A stretch of 64,000 nucleotides of DNA from Motilimonas sp. E26 (GTDB lineage: Bacteria; Pseudomonadota; Gammaproteobacteria; Enterobacterales; CBDFNC01), in assembly GCF_021278025.1 (NCBI RefSeq), contig NZ_JAIBHJ010000020.1:1-64000 (forward strand), in the 5' to 3' direction. Position 1 is the first letter of the stretch. Each line of letters opens with the position of its first letter. The notes below the pieces were generated by a model. It did no database searches and had not been told where the DNA came from. It saw only the letters and a program-made list of their open reading frames with translations. Shown in pieces: positions 48,280 through 57,912 of this stretch. The position numbers and the translations under genes are program-made.

Positions 48280-48920
48280 AATGGTATTACCTGATAAACG
48301 CAGCGCCTGGCCCCTTCGATAATATGTTCGGTGCGAGTCACGGCTGCTAAATCTTGAAAAAGAGACTGGAAAATACTGAGTTCAGAGCGACAAAATCCCA
48401 TACAAGCAGTCGCCGCCGCACAGATTGGACAATGGTTTTCTAGCAACAAATATCCCTGCTCATTTTGCTCCACACTGGCCATATAACCTTCTTGCGATCT
48501 TAACTCAGCTAATTTGTCTAAACGGGCTTTAATCGTATTTAAGGGTAAGATACGCGCTTGATATAAAGCAATTGAATCCGCTTCTCGCTGCGCAATAAGT
48601 TTATCTAAGCCTTCCTCACCAAATACTTGTTTTACCGAAATAAGCAGCTGTACTGTCAGCTCTTCGTGGCGGTCTTCAAAGTGGCGCTGCGCGGCAGGTG
48701 TCAGTTGCCAAAAACGGGTTGGCCTACCACGCGGGGCTTTTTCATCATAACTGACTAATTCGCCTTCTTGCTCAAGTTGTTGCAAGTGCTGACGTACACC
48801 CATAGTGGTCATTTCCAGCTTCTCAGCCAACTGTTTCACTGTCATATCACCACACTCCTTCAGCAATTCAAGTATGGTACGACCGGCTTTTGCTAACTTA
48901 CTCATGCGACTCCACTGCAA
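48276..48920 (-). CDS. Winged-helix regulator with C-terminal cysteine cluster (COG2345-like)
   Basis: A 214-residue protein. The N-terminal wHTH (VKQLAEKLEMTTMGVRQHLQ, then GRPTRFWQLT) is followed by an effector region and a cysteine cluster ENHCPICAAATACMGFC, four Cys in about 15 residues. Related SufR-type regulators bind an iron-sulfur cluster there, so redox or iron sensing is possible. It is divergent from a VOC protein gene; a perfect TTAAGTAAA-N8-TTTACTTAA palindrome between them is a probable operator. The Crp/Fnr-type gene follows in the same operon. Confidence 0.82.
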   Translation of the reverse strand: MQWSRMSKLAKAGRTILELLKECGDMTVKQLAEKLEMTTMGVRQHLQQLEQEGELVSYDEKAPRGRPTRFWQLTPAAQRHFEDRHEELTVQLLISVKQVFGEEGLDKLIAQREADSIALYQARILPLNTIKARLDKLAELRSQEGYMASVEQNEQGYLLLENHCPICAAATACMGFCRSELSIFQSLFQDLAAVTRTEHIIEGARRCVYQVIPL

Positions 48921-48959
48921 CGGCTTGTCTATGCTAAGTATTATTTCGTGGCAATAAAA

Positions 48960-49036
48960 TTAAGTAAAGTTTTTTGTTTACTTAATTTTTATTTGCCGTT
49001 AACTTAAATATTAAATAAACAATTTACTTTACTTAA
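48960..49036. promoter_or_regulatory. Operator palindrome between divergent regulator and VOC genes
   Basis: TTAAGTAAA and TTTACTTAA arms of nine bases, spaced by eight, form a perfect 26-bp palindrome at 48960-48985. A third half-site TTTACTTAA occurs at 49028-49036 just before the VOC gene. The symmetry and position fit a dimeric winged-helix repressor. Confidence 0.65.
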
Positions 49037-49058
49037 TAACAAATGAGAGGAAGCAACA

Positions 49059-49481
49059 ATGGTAAGATTAGAGCATTTAAACTTAGTAATACGCGATATC
49101 CCGCGCGCCTTAACCTTCTATCAAGCAGCCTTTCCAGAGTGGAAAATTCGCGACAGTGGTCAGTCAGAGTGGAGTGGCAAGCCCAGAAATTGGGCACACT
49201 TTGGTTGTGATGATTTATACATCGCCTTTGCCGACAATGGTGATCAGGATGGACGTGATTTAGCTGGCCATCAAGTGGGATTGGCTCATTTTGCGTTTGA
49301 AACCAATGATATTAAAGGGGTAATAGCAAGGCTAACTGCTGCTGGGTTTGAAATTGCCAACCCAGGTGTCGTGCATCCCTATCGACAAAATGTGTACTTT
49401 ATCGATCCTGATGGCCATGAAGTCGAGTTTGTACAGTATTTTAGTGACTTAGTGGCGCAGCGTAATTCAACGGTAGAATAA
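49059..49481 (+). CDS. VOC-family (glyoxalase/dioxygenase-fold) protein
   Basis: A 140-residue protein with paired beta-alpha-beta-beta-beta modules: VRLEHLNLVIRDIPRAL at the N terminus, AHFAFETNDI in the middle, and FIDPDGHEVEFVQY near the end. His and Glu at these positions are the usual metal ligands. The family includes glyoxalases, dioxygenases and resistance proteins; the reaction here is unknown. AGAGGA lies before the ATG. It is probably controlled by the divergent cysteine-cluster regulator. Confidence 0.85.
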   Translation: MVRLEHLNLVIRDIPRALTFYQAAFPEWKIRDSGQSEWSGKPRNWAHFGCDDLYIAFADNGDQDGRDLAGHQVGLAHFAFETNDIKGVIARLTAAGFEIANPGVVHPYRQNVYFIDPDGHEVEFVQYFSDLVAQRNSTVE

Positions 49482-49525
49482 TAGCCTCAGCTTTACCAAG
49501 CCTGTTGTTAACGAATAAAATCTAT

Positions 49526-49564
49526 TTTGCTCATTACTGGATGATTAACCCAGTAATGAGCAAA
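49526..49564. terminator. Perfect 15-bp hairpin between convergent genes
   Basis: TTTGCTCATTACTGG and its exact complement around a 9-base loop, between the VOC gene and the convergent membrane gene. Short T and A tracts flank it on the arm ends. Confidence 0.75.
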
Positions 49565-49570
49565 GTCTGA

Positions 49571-50119
49571 TCAGACTCGCTCATAAGCGTAATGATCGAC
49601 ACCAAAACTAAACACCACTTTGAGCATAAATAAAATACTAACCAACATCAGCCAACTCGGCAGTGCTAGCGCGACAATCAGAATCAAGCCGTAAGCAATT
49701 AAGTTAGCGGCAATAAATAACTGATAGCGATACTGTTGTAATAAGTTAACGATAATTGCTGCTGCAATCGTGTAGGCCCAAATGTAACCCATCGCCAGTA
49801 TCGGCTCACCTAATAACCAAGCTACCGCAATGAGGTGAAAATGAATGGCGATAAACAGCCAGCGACCAGATGCGCGAGCACCATAAAACTGACTGGTACC
49901 CCGAGAAAAATTAGCAATGCAACCCGCCAAAATATCGGCTATCAATAACCAAGCAATCACACTTCGCCAAAGACTCAGCTCCGCTATAGGAGTATAAAGC
50001 AGCCCATAAATTAAGCTCGACCCCAACAATGCAAACAACACAACGCCAATCACTTCCAGCCAAGTTTGCCGCTCGCCAAAAACCTCATGTAATGATTTCG
50101 GAACAATAAATGTTTTCAT
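49571..50119 (-). CDS. Membrane protein of unknown function, about six helices
   Basis: A 182-residue integral membrane protein with hydrophobic stretches such as VIGVVLFALLGSSLIYGLL, AWLLIADILAGCIANF, IHFHLIAVAWLLGEP and LIVALALPSWLMLVSILF. A conserved-looking GARASGRWLFIAIHFH segment and a DHYAYERV C terminus stand out. The ATG at 50119 is preferred to an earlier start since the extra residues are non-conserved and carry no ribosome site. Family not recognised. Confidence 0.7.
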   Translation of the reverse strand: MKTFIVPKSLHEVFGERQTWLEVIGVVLFALLGSSLIYGLLYTPIAELSLWRSVIAWLLIADILAGCIANFSRGTSQFYGARASGRWLFIAIHFHLIAVAWLLGEPILAMGYIWAYTIAAAIIVNLLQQYRYQLFIAANLIAYGLILIVALALPSWLMLVSILFMLKVVFSFGVDHYAYERV

Positions 50120-50205
50120 GTTATCTACTCTGTGAAATGAGTCTACCGACAAAGCTGCATCTGTCTCATTAACCCTTCTCTCGGGCTACCATCAGCTGCA
50201 ACAAG

Positions 50206-50592
50206 TTAGTCATATTGATAAAGCTCTAAGGGTAAGCCATCGGGATCTTGAAAGAAGGTGAACTGCCTACCTGTGTATTCATCGATCCGGATCGGCTCAA
50301 CGACCACCTGCTGCGCCTGCAAATATTCCGCCACTGCAACAACATCATTTACCTTAAACGCCAAGTGCCTAAGCCCCTGCGCTTCTGGTCGGCTTGGTCG
50401 AACGGGTGGGTTGGGAAAAGAAAATAGCTCTAGCTGGCCACCATCAGGTAGCTGTAAATCCAATTTAAACGAGTCACGCTCTGCGCGATAGTGCTCAGCC
50501 AAAATAGGTAACTGCAACACTTTGTGATAAAAATGTTTGGAAACTTCATAGTCGGCACAAATAATCGCCACGTGATGAATACCAGCCAACAT
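50206..50592 (-). CDS. gloA2: VOC-family protein YaeR/GloA2
   Basis: A 128-residue protein very close in motif order to E. coli YaeR: HHVAIICADYEVSKHFY, ELFSFPNPPVRPSRPEA, GLRHLAFKVNDV and FFQDPDGLPLELYQ. Metal ligands are His near residue 6, His in LRHLAF and Glu in LELY. The enzyme activity is unproven, though it belongs to the glyoxalase I-like branch. It is probably single, 54 bp upstream (in transcription order) of the membrane gene. Confidence 0.87.
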   Translation of the reverse strand: MLAGIHHVAIICADYEVSKHFYHKVLQLPILAEHYRAERDSFKLDLQLPDGGQLELFSFPNPPVRPSRPEAQGLRHLAFKVNDVVAVAEYLQAQQVVVEPIRIDEYTGRQFTFFQDPDGLPLELYQYD

Positions 50593-50860
50593 GCCTTACC
50601 CCCAATCAGGAAAATTCACACCATATCATTTAGTGCACTAGTCATCTATTGACGAATCGTCACAAACTATTATAAGGTTGATGATAACAGTTTACATTTG
50701 ATTTAGATATTACAACTTAATTACTTCGCGTAAAACCAAGGCTAGGTCAATAAACAAAAATAGATTAATAAAAACAACAAATTAAACATAAGCAACACAA
50801 TGGAATATCACTTTCCACTTGATAGTTATTTACAACAAATTAAATATAAAGGCACTTTAT

Positions 50861-52618
50861 ATGTTGAAATCGACCAGCCTAACTCAGCTCTTGAAGGTAA
50901 CATTAGTGCCCTCAGTCGTTGGTATTCTATCAGCCTGTGGCGGTGGGGGTGGCGGCTCAGAACGAGAGCCTGTCACACCCGCTCCAGTCACACCCGCTCC
51001 AGTCACACCAACTGCAGCACCACTGCCCGCTCCATCAGCATTTAATTTTACTGATATCAGTGCCGTACCCGATCAAACAGGTCAATTTCTGCTTAGTTGG
51101 CAAACATCAGAATATGCCGAGCAGTACGATGTTTGCTTAAAACAAGACTCGGTAGATACCTGCCAAGTTGTGATAACCACACCAAAAAATCAAGTGAATC
51201 TAGCAGCTCATCAAACCAAAGCGATAACGACTCCCACCTACTTCATCCGTGCTAGCAATGCTACAGGCCACAGCGATTCAAATGAACTCAACATCGACCT
51301 CGCTCAGCTGATTCAGTCAAGTGTGAAAGTGCAAGCATCCAATGCCGAGCTAAAAGATACTTTTGGCCAGTACGTCAGCCTAAGTAAAGATGGCAATACA
51401 TTAGCTGTTGGCTCACCAATGGAAGATGGTGAAAATGAATCTCTCAATAATAGCGGAGCGGTTTACGTTTACACTCGACAGCCCAATGGCACTTGGCAAC
51501 AACAAGCGTACCTAAAAGCCAGTAATGCCGGAAACTGGGACTGGTTCGGTGCCAGCCTTAGTCTTAGTGATGATGGCAACACCTTGGCGATAGGCGCCAT
51601 TGGCGAAGCTTCAACTAGCGCGGATAAGCCAGAAGAGAATCTCGCGGATGTTGCAGGTGCCGTCTATATTTTTGAGCGAAATAACAACAGCTGGCAACAA
51701 ACCCAATACCTTAAGGCAAGCTCTAACATTGAGTTTAATGATAGCTTTGGTTACCGAGTTGAGCTAAGTGGTGATGGCAACACCCTAGCCATTGGCGCAA
51801 TTGGCGACGATGCCGCCAATGCTACTGAACCAGCTGATAACAGCCTAGAAGACTCGGGCGCGGTATACATATTCCGCCGCCAAGCAGACAATGGGTGGCA
51901 AGTAGCACAATATCTAAAACCTAGCACACTAAGACGTTATGCCAATTTTGGTGCGAGTATTGCGTTAAGTAATAATGGTCAAGTTTTAGCTGTGGGTGCG
52001 CCTTATGACTCTATCCCTGAGCATAGATATACTGGACGGGTGTTTATCTATCATGCCGATAGCAATGATTCTTGGCAGCTTAAAAGTGCATTTGCTTCCG
52101 CTGCACCTGGGCCAAATCAGTCATTTGGTTTAGACCTCGATCTTAATAGTCAAGGCTCAACCTTAGTCATCGGTGCTGATGGCAATTATCAGTGGGCCGA
52201 AAGTGGTGCATATGTCTACGAATACGCTGGAACAAACAATTGGCAGCATAGCCAAACGCTAAAAATAGCGGATCTCAGCACACTGAATAAGTTCGGTAGC
52301 AGTATTAGCTTGAGTGATGATGGTCAGTTTCTCGTTGTTGGCAACAAATCAGACCATTCAGGGCAGATTGAAAACCCAAGCGACACCAGTGCAGAAAATT
52401 CAGGTGCAGCCTATTTGTTTAAGCGGCAAGGTAATGGCTGGGATGCCGGCACATTATTAAAATCAAAAGAAACGCAGGCTTCTGCTTTCTTTGGTAAAAG
52501 CTTAGCACTAAGTGGTGATGGCAGCACTCTCGCTGTAGGCGCAGACGGTACCGAGAAGTATAATGAAGACACAGCCAGTGCTATTGCTGACACAGCGGGT
52601 GCAGTATACGTTTATTAA
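50861..52618 (+). CDS. FG-GAP repeat (integrin-like beta-propeller) lipoprotein
   Basis: A 585-residue lipoprotein. The signal peptide ends in LSACGGGGGG (lipid attached to Cys), then comes a flexible PVTPAPVTPAPVTP linker encoded by a short tandem DNA repeat, a fibronectin-like domain, and about seven FG-GAP-type units of the form FGxxVSLSxDGNTLAVG followed by GAVYVY, matching a beta propeller. Asp/Asn-rich loops could bind calcium. It is exposed on the surface or in the periplasm; adhesion is possible. ATG 50861 with AAAGG before it is chosen because it starts a proper lipoprotein signal; an upstream in-frame start would spoil it. Confidence 0.88.
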   Translation: MLKSTSLTQLLKVTLVPSVVGILSACGGGGGGSEREPVTPAPVTPAPVTPTAAPLPAPSAFNFTDISAVPDQTGQFLLSWQTSEYAEQYDVCLKQDSVDTCQVVITTPKNQVNLAAHQTKAITTPTYFIRASNATGHSDSNELNIDLAQLIQSSVKVQASNAELKDTFGQYVSLSKDGNTLAVGSPMEDGENESLNNSGAVYVYTRQPNGTWQQQAYLKASNAGNWDWFGASLSLSDDGNTLAIGAIGEASTSADKPEENLADVAGAVYIFERNNNSWQQTQYLKASSNIEFNDSFGYRVELSGDGNTLAIGAIGDDAANATEPADNSLEDSGAVYIFRRQADNGWQVAQYLKPSTLRRYANFGASIALSNNGQVLAVGAPYDSIPEHRYTGRVFIYHADSNDSWQLKSAFASAAPGPNQSFGLDLDLNSQGSTLVIGADGNYQWAESGAYVYEYAGTNNWQHSQTLKIADLSTLNKFGSSISLSDDGQFLVVGNKSDHSGQIENPSDTSAENSGAAYLFKRQGNGWDAGTLLKSKETQASAFFGKSLALSGDGSTLAVGADGTEKYNEDTASAIADTAGAVYVY

Positions 52619-52637
52619 TTGTAAATAAATGAAATAG

Positions 52638-52680
52638 CCTAAGCTTGGATAAATAGCTACGAGCTAGATCCAAGCTTAGG
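52638..52680. terminator. Bidirectional hairpin between FG-GAP gene and convergent gene
   Basis: CCTAAGCTTGGAT and its exact complement (13 bp) around a 17-base loop, with an inner AGCT/AGCT pairing. Confidence 0.75.
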
Positions 52681-52694
52681 TAAGCTAAATATTA

Positions 52695-53201
52695 TTAAGC
52701 TTTTTGATAAACCATCACGATGCGATCTAAATACAGCTCGTCGGTTACCACGTTCACCGTACGTACTAAACGGTTATCAATGCATTCAAGCCATTCTGCA
52801 ATAATGGTGTCGCCATCGTCATAGCGCAAAGCCACACCATAGTCATTTGCAGTTGGCTGCGCCCAGTTAGGTATTGCTTCAGCCACTAGAAAAGCTCCCT
52901 CTCCTTTTAGCACAACCGTACCATTAAAGGGCTCAACCTCTGATTCCAGCACGCCTTCTTGATCATACCAAGTAATACTAGGTTTGCCGGTTTTCACTTC
53001 CGTAAAAGCGCCATTATCAGCAATAGTTAAAGTTAAACCATTAACCGTTTTTATTTGCCCTACCAGCTCACCCGCACGACCATTTAACCAATTGCCAACC
53101 CCATTTGGGTCGGTATCCTCACCAATAAAAGCCACCTCACTATTGATCGCCACACTGCCGATTAACACCCAGCTGCCCACTAAACTTGTTAATTCCATCA
53201 C
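52695..53201 (-). CDS. Protein of unknown function, 168 residues
   Basis: A soluble protein opening MMELTSLVGSWVLIGSVAIN with later VLKGEGAFLVAEAIP and LRYDDGDTIIAEWL. It looks beta-rich, like a small barrel or lipocalin-type fold, and has no signal peptide. Its start overlaps the stop of the HAD-like gene by an ATGA, so the two are translationally coupled and may act together. No homologous family is recognised. Confidence 0.7.
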   Translation of the reverse strand: MMELTSLVGSWVLIGSVAINSEVAFIGEDTDPNGVGNWLNGRAGELVGQIKTVNGLTLTIADNGAFTEVKTGKPSITWYDQEGVLESEVEPFNGTVVLKGEGAFLVAEAIPNWAQPTANDYGVALRYDDGDTIIAEWLECIDNRLVRTVNVVTDELYLDRIVMVYQKA

Positions 53202-53668
53202 TCACCTATTAATTCATCTAATGAATAAATTTCCTTAACAGCTAACGTATTTTCCAGCTGTTTGGGGTTAAACCATACACCCTTCATCCCAACCTCAAGA
53301 GCAGGTAACACATCACGGGTTAGATTATCACCGACCATGGTTATTTCGTTGGCCGCCACGCCTAGCATAGTGGCAATAGTGCGGTAATACTGTGTTGATG
53401 ATTTAGCAAACCCCACATTATCGGGGCAAAAGTAGCCGGTGATATAAGAACTTAAACTGGTGCGCTTAAATGCAGCTTGCACCAATTCGGGACTAGTATT
53501 TTCAGCCCCCGTAGCAACATAAACTGCGGCCGTTTGCGAAATCGCAGCGAGCAACGACGCAGCCCCTGGAACTTCTGCAACTTCAGGCCAATCTTTCATG
53601 TGCCCTGGTTGACTCAGATCATCCACCATTAAGGTGTCGCCCCAATCAAATAAATAAACTTGTTTCAT
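53198..53668 (-). CDS. HAD-family hydrolase
   Basis: A 156-residue HAD protein with motif I YLFDWGDTLMVDD, where DxGDT replaces the usual DxDGT, the motif II region VYVATGAENTS, and motif IV MVGDNLTRDVLPALE. A small cap is inserted. It should be a phosphatase of a small metabolite. ATG 53668 is preferred because AGGAAG lies before it and the FDWGDT motif follows at once; the longer frame lacks support. Coupled to the gene at 52695-53201. Confidence 0.82.
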   Translation of the reverse strand: MKQVYLFDWGDTLMVDDLSQPGHMKDWPEVAEVPGAASLLAAISQTAAVYVATGAENTSPELVQAAFKRTSLSSYITGYFCPDNVGFAKSSTQYYRTIATMLGVAANEITMVGDNLTRDVLPALEVGMKGVWFNPKQLENTLAVKEIYSLDELIGE

Positions 53669-53880
53669 CACTACTTCCTGCCGTATATCCGAACCGGATA
53701 AAGGTGAAATATATATCATTGTTAAAATTTTTATTGTCAATTAATATAGACTCAAATTTTGATATTTACTTGACCTCTAAACTCATGGTCCGTTCATTAG
53801 TTGGTGAAAAAATATTTAACTAATTAATTTAACGGATTATTTTCCATATTACACCTCAGCTTTGCTGATTAGGATACTAA

Positions 53881-55575
53881 ATGTCGTCTAATGCACGCAG
53901 TAAAAAAAAGTCATCTAGCACCATTAATGAAGTTATGGAACAGGCGGTTAACACGTCTAAACGCCGTTCGACTAGCGCAAAAACAGTCAACAAAGAACAA
54001 CAGCAAGTGTCCAGCTCCAAGTTTGCTAATATTCAATCAAATACCTTTTATGGCATCATCTTAGATCCAAGCCTGACACCTACCGATAAGAAAAATGCGG
54101 TATCACAAGCACTTACATTTGCTAACAACAAAGACGATGCCAAAGAAAAGCTCGAAGAATTCAACCAGTTCAAAGAGTTTTTACAACACGAACGCAAACG
54201 TATGGCGCAGGAAATTATTGCCCTAACCGACACAGGTGCGTTTTCTGAACTTAAAACCGTATACGACGAGATCAATAACGCCCTGATCTCATTTGAAAGC
54301 AAAATCACCCCATTAACTGACATCGTTGATGCGGTTTACACCCTACGTATGAATGGCGTCACCTTTGATGTATTTAGAGAGATTGCTGAAGATAAAGAAG
54401 CCGAAGCCGAATTGGCAGTGCTGCGCGAGGCGCAAGAGCAAGAGTTAGCAAGTTTAACCAAAACCCTGCAAGAGAAAAAAAATCAAATCGCACTATTGAG
54501 CGAAGATAAATCTTGGTTTGGCTTTGGTAACATCACGCAGGCATCACGTGAGAAAATCGCATTATTGCAAGTTGAAGTGGAAAACCACAATAACGAGTTA
54601 GCCACACTAACCCAAGCCATGGCAACCACTCCAGAGCAACCACAAAAAGAATCTAAGCTAGTTGAATACGCAGAACAAAAAGCCAAGCTGCGTGAACTAT
54701 TAGATATCTCGTCTACCGAACATAAAGACCGCCAAAAGGCGTTAGTAACCGCAGCACAAGACTTTATTCAAACTACAGAAGTACGTGTCGGCACCGTATC
54801 TGAGCACTTTGACATGATGAATGGTCAAATTGATAACCTTAATGAAGCTAACTTTAGTATGCGTGAAATGTACGCCATCATTAACGACGCCACCAAAGAA
54901 GCGGACAGTCAAAATGAGGCTTTACGTGACAGCTTACAGCCAGCCGATGCAGAAGAAGGTGATATTGAACGTATGACCCGAGAGCGTCATAAACGAGACC
55001 TAGAAAATCATATTAAAGCGTTAGGTAGCTCCGCAGTTGACACCACTACAGTGCTGGCAGAATTAACCAGCTCAGGTCATCGCATTAAGTCAATGCAAGA
55101 TGCCAACGATCAACAAATTTCTAAAACTCGTCAACTGCATAGTTCCGGCGTTGCCGGCGTCGCCGACCAGTTAAGCACAGTGTTACAAGCTGTCTCGTCG
55201 GCAGCGCTCGGTGAGTCATCAGAAATGGCCCGTATGTCGCTTGAACGCATGCAGCAAACCACCACAGCATTAGGCCAAAAAGAAGTGATCCGCGTCGCGC
55301 TTGGCACGCAAGAGCAAAATAGTGAGTTAAGCAAGGCCTTGGAAGATCTAGAACAATACGGTCAAGTGATTGAAACAGCGACCAGTATTACTCGTGACGG
55401 CCTATTAGAAACTAAAGACTTATTAAGCCGCTTAGAAAACACCGCAAAAGACGTTCAGGCCAGCGTACAAGAGTCAATTTCAGTAGCCGCTGACGTTACT
55501 TCGGGAAAATATGACGACGAGCAACAAGCCGAGCAACCCCAGAAACAAGCTGAAACTAGCCCGTTCGGTTTTTAA
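53881..55575 (+). CDS. Large coiled-coil cytoplasmic protein of unknown function, operon gene 1
   Basis: A 564-residue protein without signal or membrane helices. It begins with a basic low-complexity tail (SSNARSKKKSSSTINEVMEQ), then is almost all helical, with coiled-coil stretches around 85-110, 180-260 and 280-320, and ends in a Gln-rich acidic tail with SPFGF. The length and arrangement recall TelA-like or structural coiled-coil partners, but no family was recognised. AGGAT precedes the ATG. It is followed after 66 bp by an AAA+ gene and then a membrane protein gene, all rightwards. Confidence 0.75.
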   Translation: MSSNARSKKKSSSTINEVMEQAVNTSKRRSTSAKTVNKEQQQVSSSKFANIQSNTFYGIILDPSLTPTDKKNAVSQALTFANNKDDAKEKLEEFNQFKEFLQHERKRMAQEIIALTDTGAFSELKTVYDEINNALISFESKITPLTDIVDAVYTLRMNGVTFDVFREIAEDKEAEAELAVLREAQEQELASLTKTLQEKKNQIALLSEDKSWFGFGNITQASREKIALLQVEVENHNNELATLTQAMATTPEQPQKESKLVEYAEQKAKLRELLDISSTEHKDRQKALVTAAQDFIQTTEVRVGTVSEHFDMMNGQIDNLNEANFSMREMYAIINDATKEADSQNEALRDSLQPADAEEGDIERMTRERHKRDLENHIKALGSSAVDTTTVLAELTSSGHRIKSMQDANDQQISKTRQLHSSGVAGVADQLSTVLQAVSSAALGESSEMARMSLERMQQTTTALGQKEVIRVALGTQEQNSELSKALEDLEQYGQVIETATSITRDGLLETKDLLSRLENTAKDVQASVQESISVAADVTSGKYDDEQQAEQPQKQAETSPFGF

Positions 55576-55641
55576 GCCTCAATCGCCTAATCAGTAGCTC
55601 TAATCAGGGCTACTTTCTTCCCTATATCCAAGAGGTAACCT

Positions 55642-57882
55642 ATGCCACAGAATAACCATTTAATTCGCGGGCGCGACAAACTAGCTCAACAGCCCGACTT
55701 TCAGCTTGTTGGTCGTGATAAAGAGCTCAAGCAACTGGCAGGTGTACTAATGCGCAAACAAGCCAACAGTGTACTCCTTGTTGGCACCGGTGGAGTGGGT
55801 TGCTCAGCCCTTTGCTTAGGTCTGCAAGCCAGTAAAAACGATAGCGAAGCTTCATTTGATATTATTAATAAACGCATTTATTGGCTAGACACAGATGGCT
55901 TGTTTGCATCTGGTGATCCAAGTGCTATGAATGAGCATTTTCAGAAGCTATTACGTACCCTGAGCCGCTCCAAAGAATCCATCTTGATCATAGAAGACGC
56001 ACGTGACTTTATTGAAGCGGCACGCAACAACGGTTGCACTAACTTTATTAATGCCTTGGTTCGTGAAATTCGTATGAATAAGTTTCAAGTAATTTTTGAA
56101 ACCCGTGATGATGACTTAGAAGTGGTATTAAAATGCCATTCCGACATGCGTGAATATTACACGATGCTCGATATCAAAGAGCCCGCTCATGAATCACTGA
56201 CTGAAATTATCACAGTAACCAGTAAGCGCTTAGAGCAACACCATAAAATCACCATCAGCGAAGACGCGATAGCAACTGCGATTGATTTAACCAACAAATA
56301 CCGCGTTCGTGAAATGAGCTTAAGCCGTGCCCAACCTGAGCGAAGTTTAAATCTACTTGATCGTGCGCTCACTACTTATCGCCAACGAGCCCACGCGGCA
56401 CCAGCTGAATTAACTCAACTGAATCAACAATTAAGCTTAATTGAAGCGGCTATCGCTGGCGATGAAAGCAGTGAATTTTTGCATGTCCCTACTGAACAAC
56501 TATTGAGTAAAAAATCAGAGCTACTACAGTTAATCAGCCAGCAACAAGAGCAATGGCAATCCATTCAACAGCAATTACGAAAATGCTATAAAAACCAAAG
56601 AGATGGTGAAGAAGGCTTAATTGAACTTGAAAATGCCCTGCTCAAACAACAGGAAGTTGAACAAGCCCAAGGTGACACCAAACCTGAACCAGAAACGCTT
56701 GATCAATTTCGTTCATTTTCTGCTTCATTAGCGGCAGGTTTTGAATCTGAAGCTATCAGCAAAATCCGCGCTGAAATTGCGCAAATGGAAGCTTACGTCA
56801 AAGAAAATAAACAAGCATTTGAGCAACTAACTCGTCAAGTTAATGCTAACTTGTGTCTCGATGTTGATAGCGTATTAGCAGAATTTAGCGCTATTTCTGG
56901 TATCGCAACTGACAAGCTCAATCAAGATGAGCGCAGCAAACTGCTGAAAATTCACTCCGTGCTTAACTCACGGGTTTATGGACAAGATCATGCTGTAGAC
57001 CAGCTTGCCGATGCGGTGCGCGTCGCTCGTGTGGGGTTAAAAGATCCAGAAAAGCCACAGGCTTCTTTTATGTTCTTAGGCCCCTCAGGCACAGGTAAAA
57101 CAGAGCTAGCTAAGGCCCTTGCCGCCGCGTTATTTGATGATGAACGCGCGTTGTTACGTTTCGACATGTCGGAATATATGGAAAAACATGGCGTGGCCAA
57201 GCTCATTGGCGCACCACCGGGTTATGAAGGTTACGAAGCTGGCGGTATTTTAACCAATTCAATGCGCAGCAACCCTAGAGTGATTGTATTGTTCGATGAA
57301 ATGGAAAAAGCACATCCAGATGTTTTTAATGTGTTACTGCAAGTGCTTGATGATGGAAGATTAACTGATAACCGAGGGTTAACTGTATCCTTTGGTGAAG
57401 CCATTATTTTAATGACCACCAATATTGGCCAGCCAAACTTCCTCGATGAGAACTTAAGCTTTGATGAGGCCGTGAGCGAAACCATGAAAGAGCTCGATCA
57501 GGTGTATCGCCCCGAATTCCTTAATCGCTTTAATGGCCGTGAAAACATTGTTTGTTTTAACCGCTTAGATTTAGCTGTAGTTGAAAAAATTGCCCGTCGT
57601 GAAATCGATAAGCTTAATCGCCAAATTAAAGCCAGTGGCAAAAATATCAATATTAATATCAGCGACCAAACCTTAGCTGACATTTGTCAGGATATTTACG
57701 TGCCTGCTATTGGTGCTCGTGGCTTACCAGGTTATATCACAACTCGAATCAAACCTGCAGTTGCCAATACCTTACTGCAAACGCCTGATGCTGAAGGTGA
57801 AATGCTGATCAAATACGACATTACAACCAAGCAACTCAATATTTCGGCGCCGACCAAACAAGCGGTTCTTAATCCGGCTTAA
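55642..57882 (+). CDS. ClpB/ClpA-like AAA+ protein with inactive first ATPase site, operon gene 2
   Basis: A 746-residue protein with two AAA+ modules and a coiled-coil segment (about 250-400) between. Module 1 has GTGGVGCSA (residues 48-56), where the Walker lysine is Cys54, and IIEDARD, so it should not hydrolyse ATP. Module 2 has intact GPSGTGKTEL near 480, the pore-loop GYEGYEAGG, the Walker B VIVLFDEMEKAHPD, and RPEFLNRF with the arginine finger. It lacks the Clp N-domain. The design suggests a threading or remodelling machine. It lies between a coiled-coil and a membrane protein gene in one operon. Confidence 0.85.
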   Translation: MPQNNHLIRGRDKLAQQPDFQLVGRDKELKQLAGVLMRKQANSVLLVGTGGVGCSALCLGLQASKNDSEASFDIINKRIYWLDTDGLFASGDPSAMNEHFQKLLRTLSRSKESILIIEDARDFIEAARNNGCTNFINALVREIRMNKFQVIFETRDDDLEVVLKCHSDMREYYTMLDIKEPAHESLTEIITVTSKRLEQHHKITISEDAIATAIDLTNKYRVREMSLSRAQPERSLNLLDRALTTYRQRAHAAPAELTQLNQQLSLIEAAIAGDESSEFLHVPTEQLLSKKSELLQLISQQQEQWQSIQQQLRKCYKNQRDGEEGLIELENALLKQQEVEQAQGDTKPEPETLDQFRSFSASLAAGFESEAISKIRAEIAQMEAYVKENKQAFEQLTRQVNANLCLDVDSVLAEFSAISGIATDKLNQDERSKLLKIHSVLNSRVYGQDHAVDQLADAVRVARVGLKDPEKPQASFMFLGPSGTGKTELAKALAAALFDDERALLRFDMSEYMEKHGVAKLIGAPPGYEGYEAGGILTNSMRSNPRVIVLFDEMEKAHPDVFNVLLQVLDDGRLTDNRGLTVSFGEAIILMTTNIGQPNFLDENLSFDEAVSETMKELDQVYRPEFLNRFNGRENIVCFNRLDLAVVEKIARREIDKLNRQIKASGKNININISDQTLADICQDIYVPAIGARGLPGYITTRIKPAVANTLLQTPDAEGEMLIKYDITTKQLNISAPTKQAVLNPA

Positions 57883-57912
57883 CTTTCTAATAACAAAGCA
57901 GTAGGAAACACC

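Noticed and set aside
50959-51010. Short tandem repeat as a phase-variation tract
   Set aside because: The 15-bp unit (encoding PVTPA) is a multiple of three, so copy change alters linker length only, not frame; it is simply the lipoprotein's proline linker.
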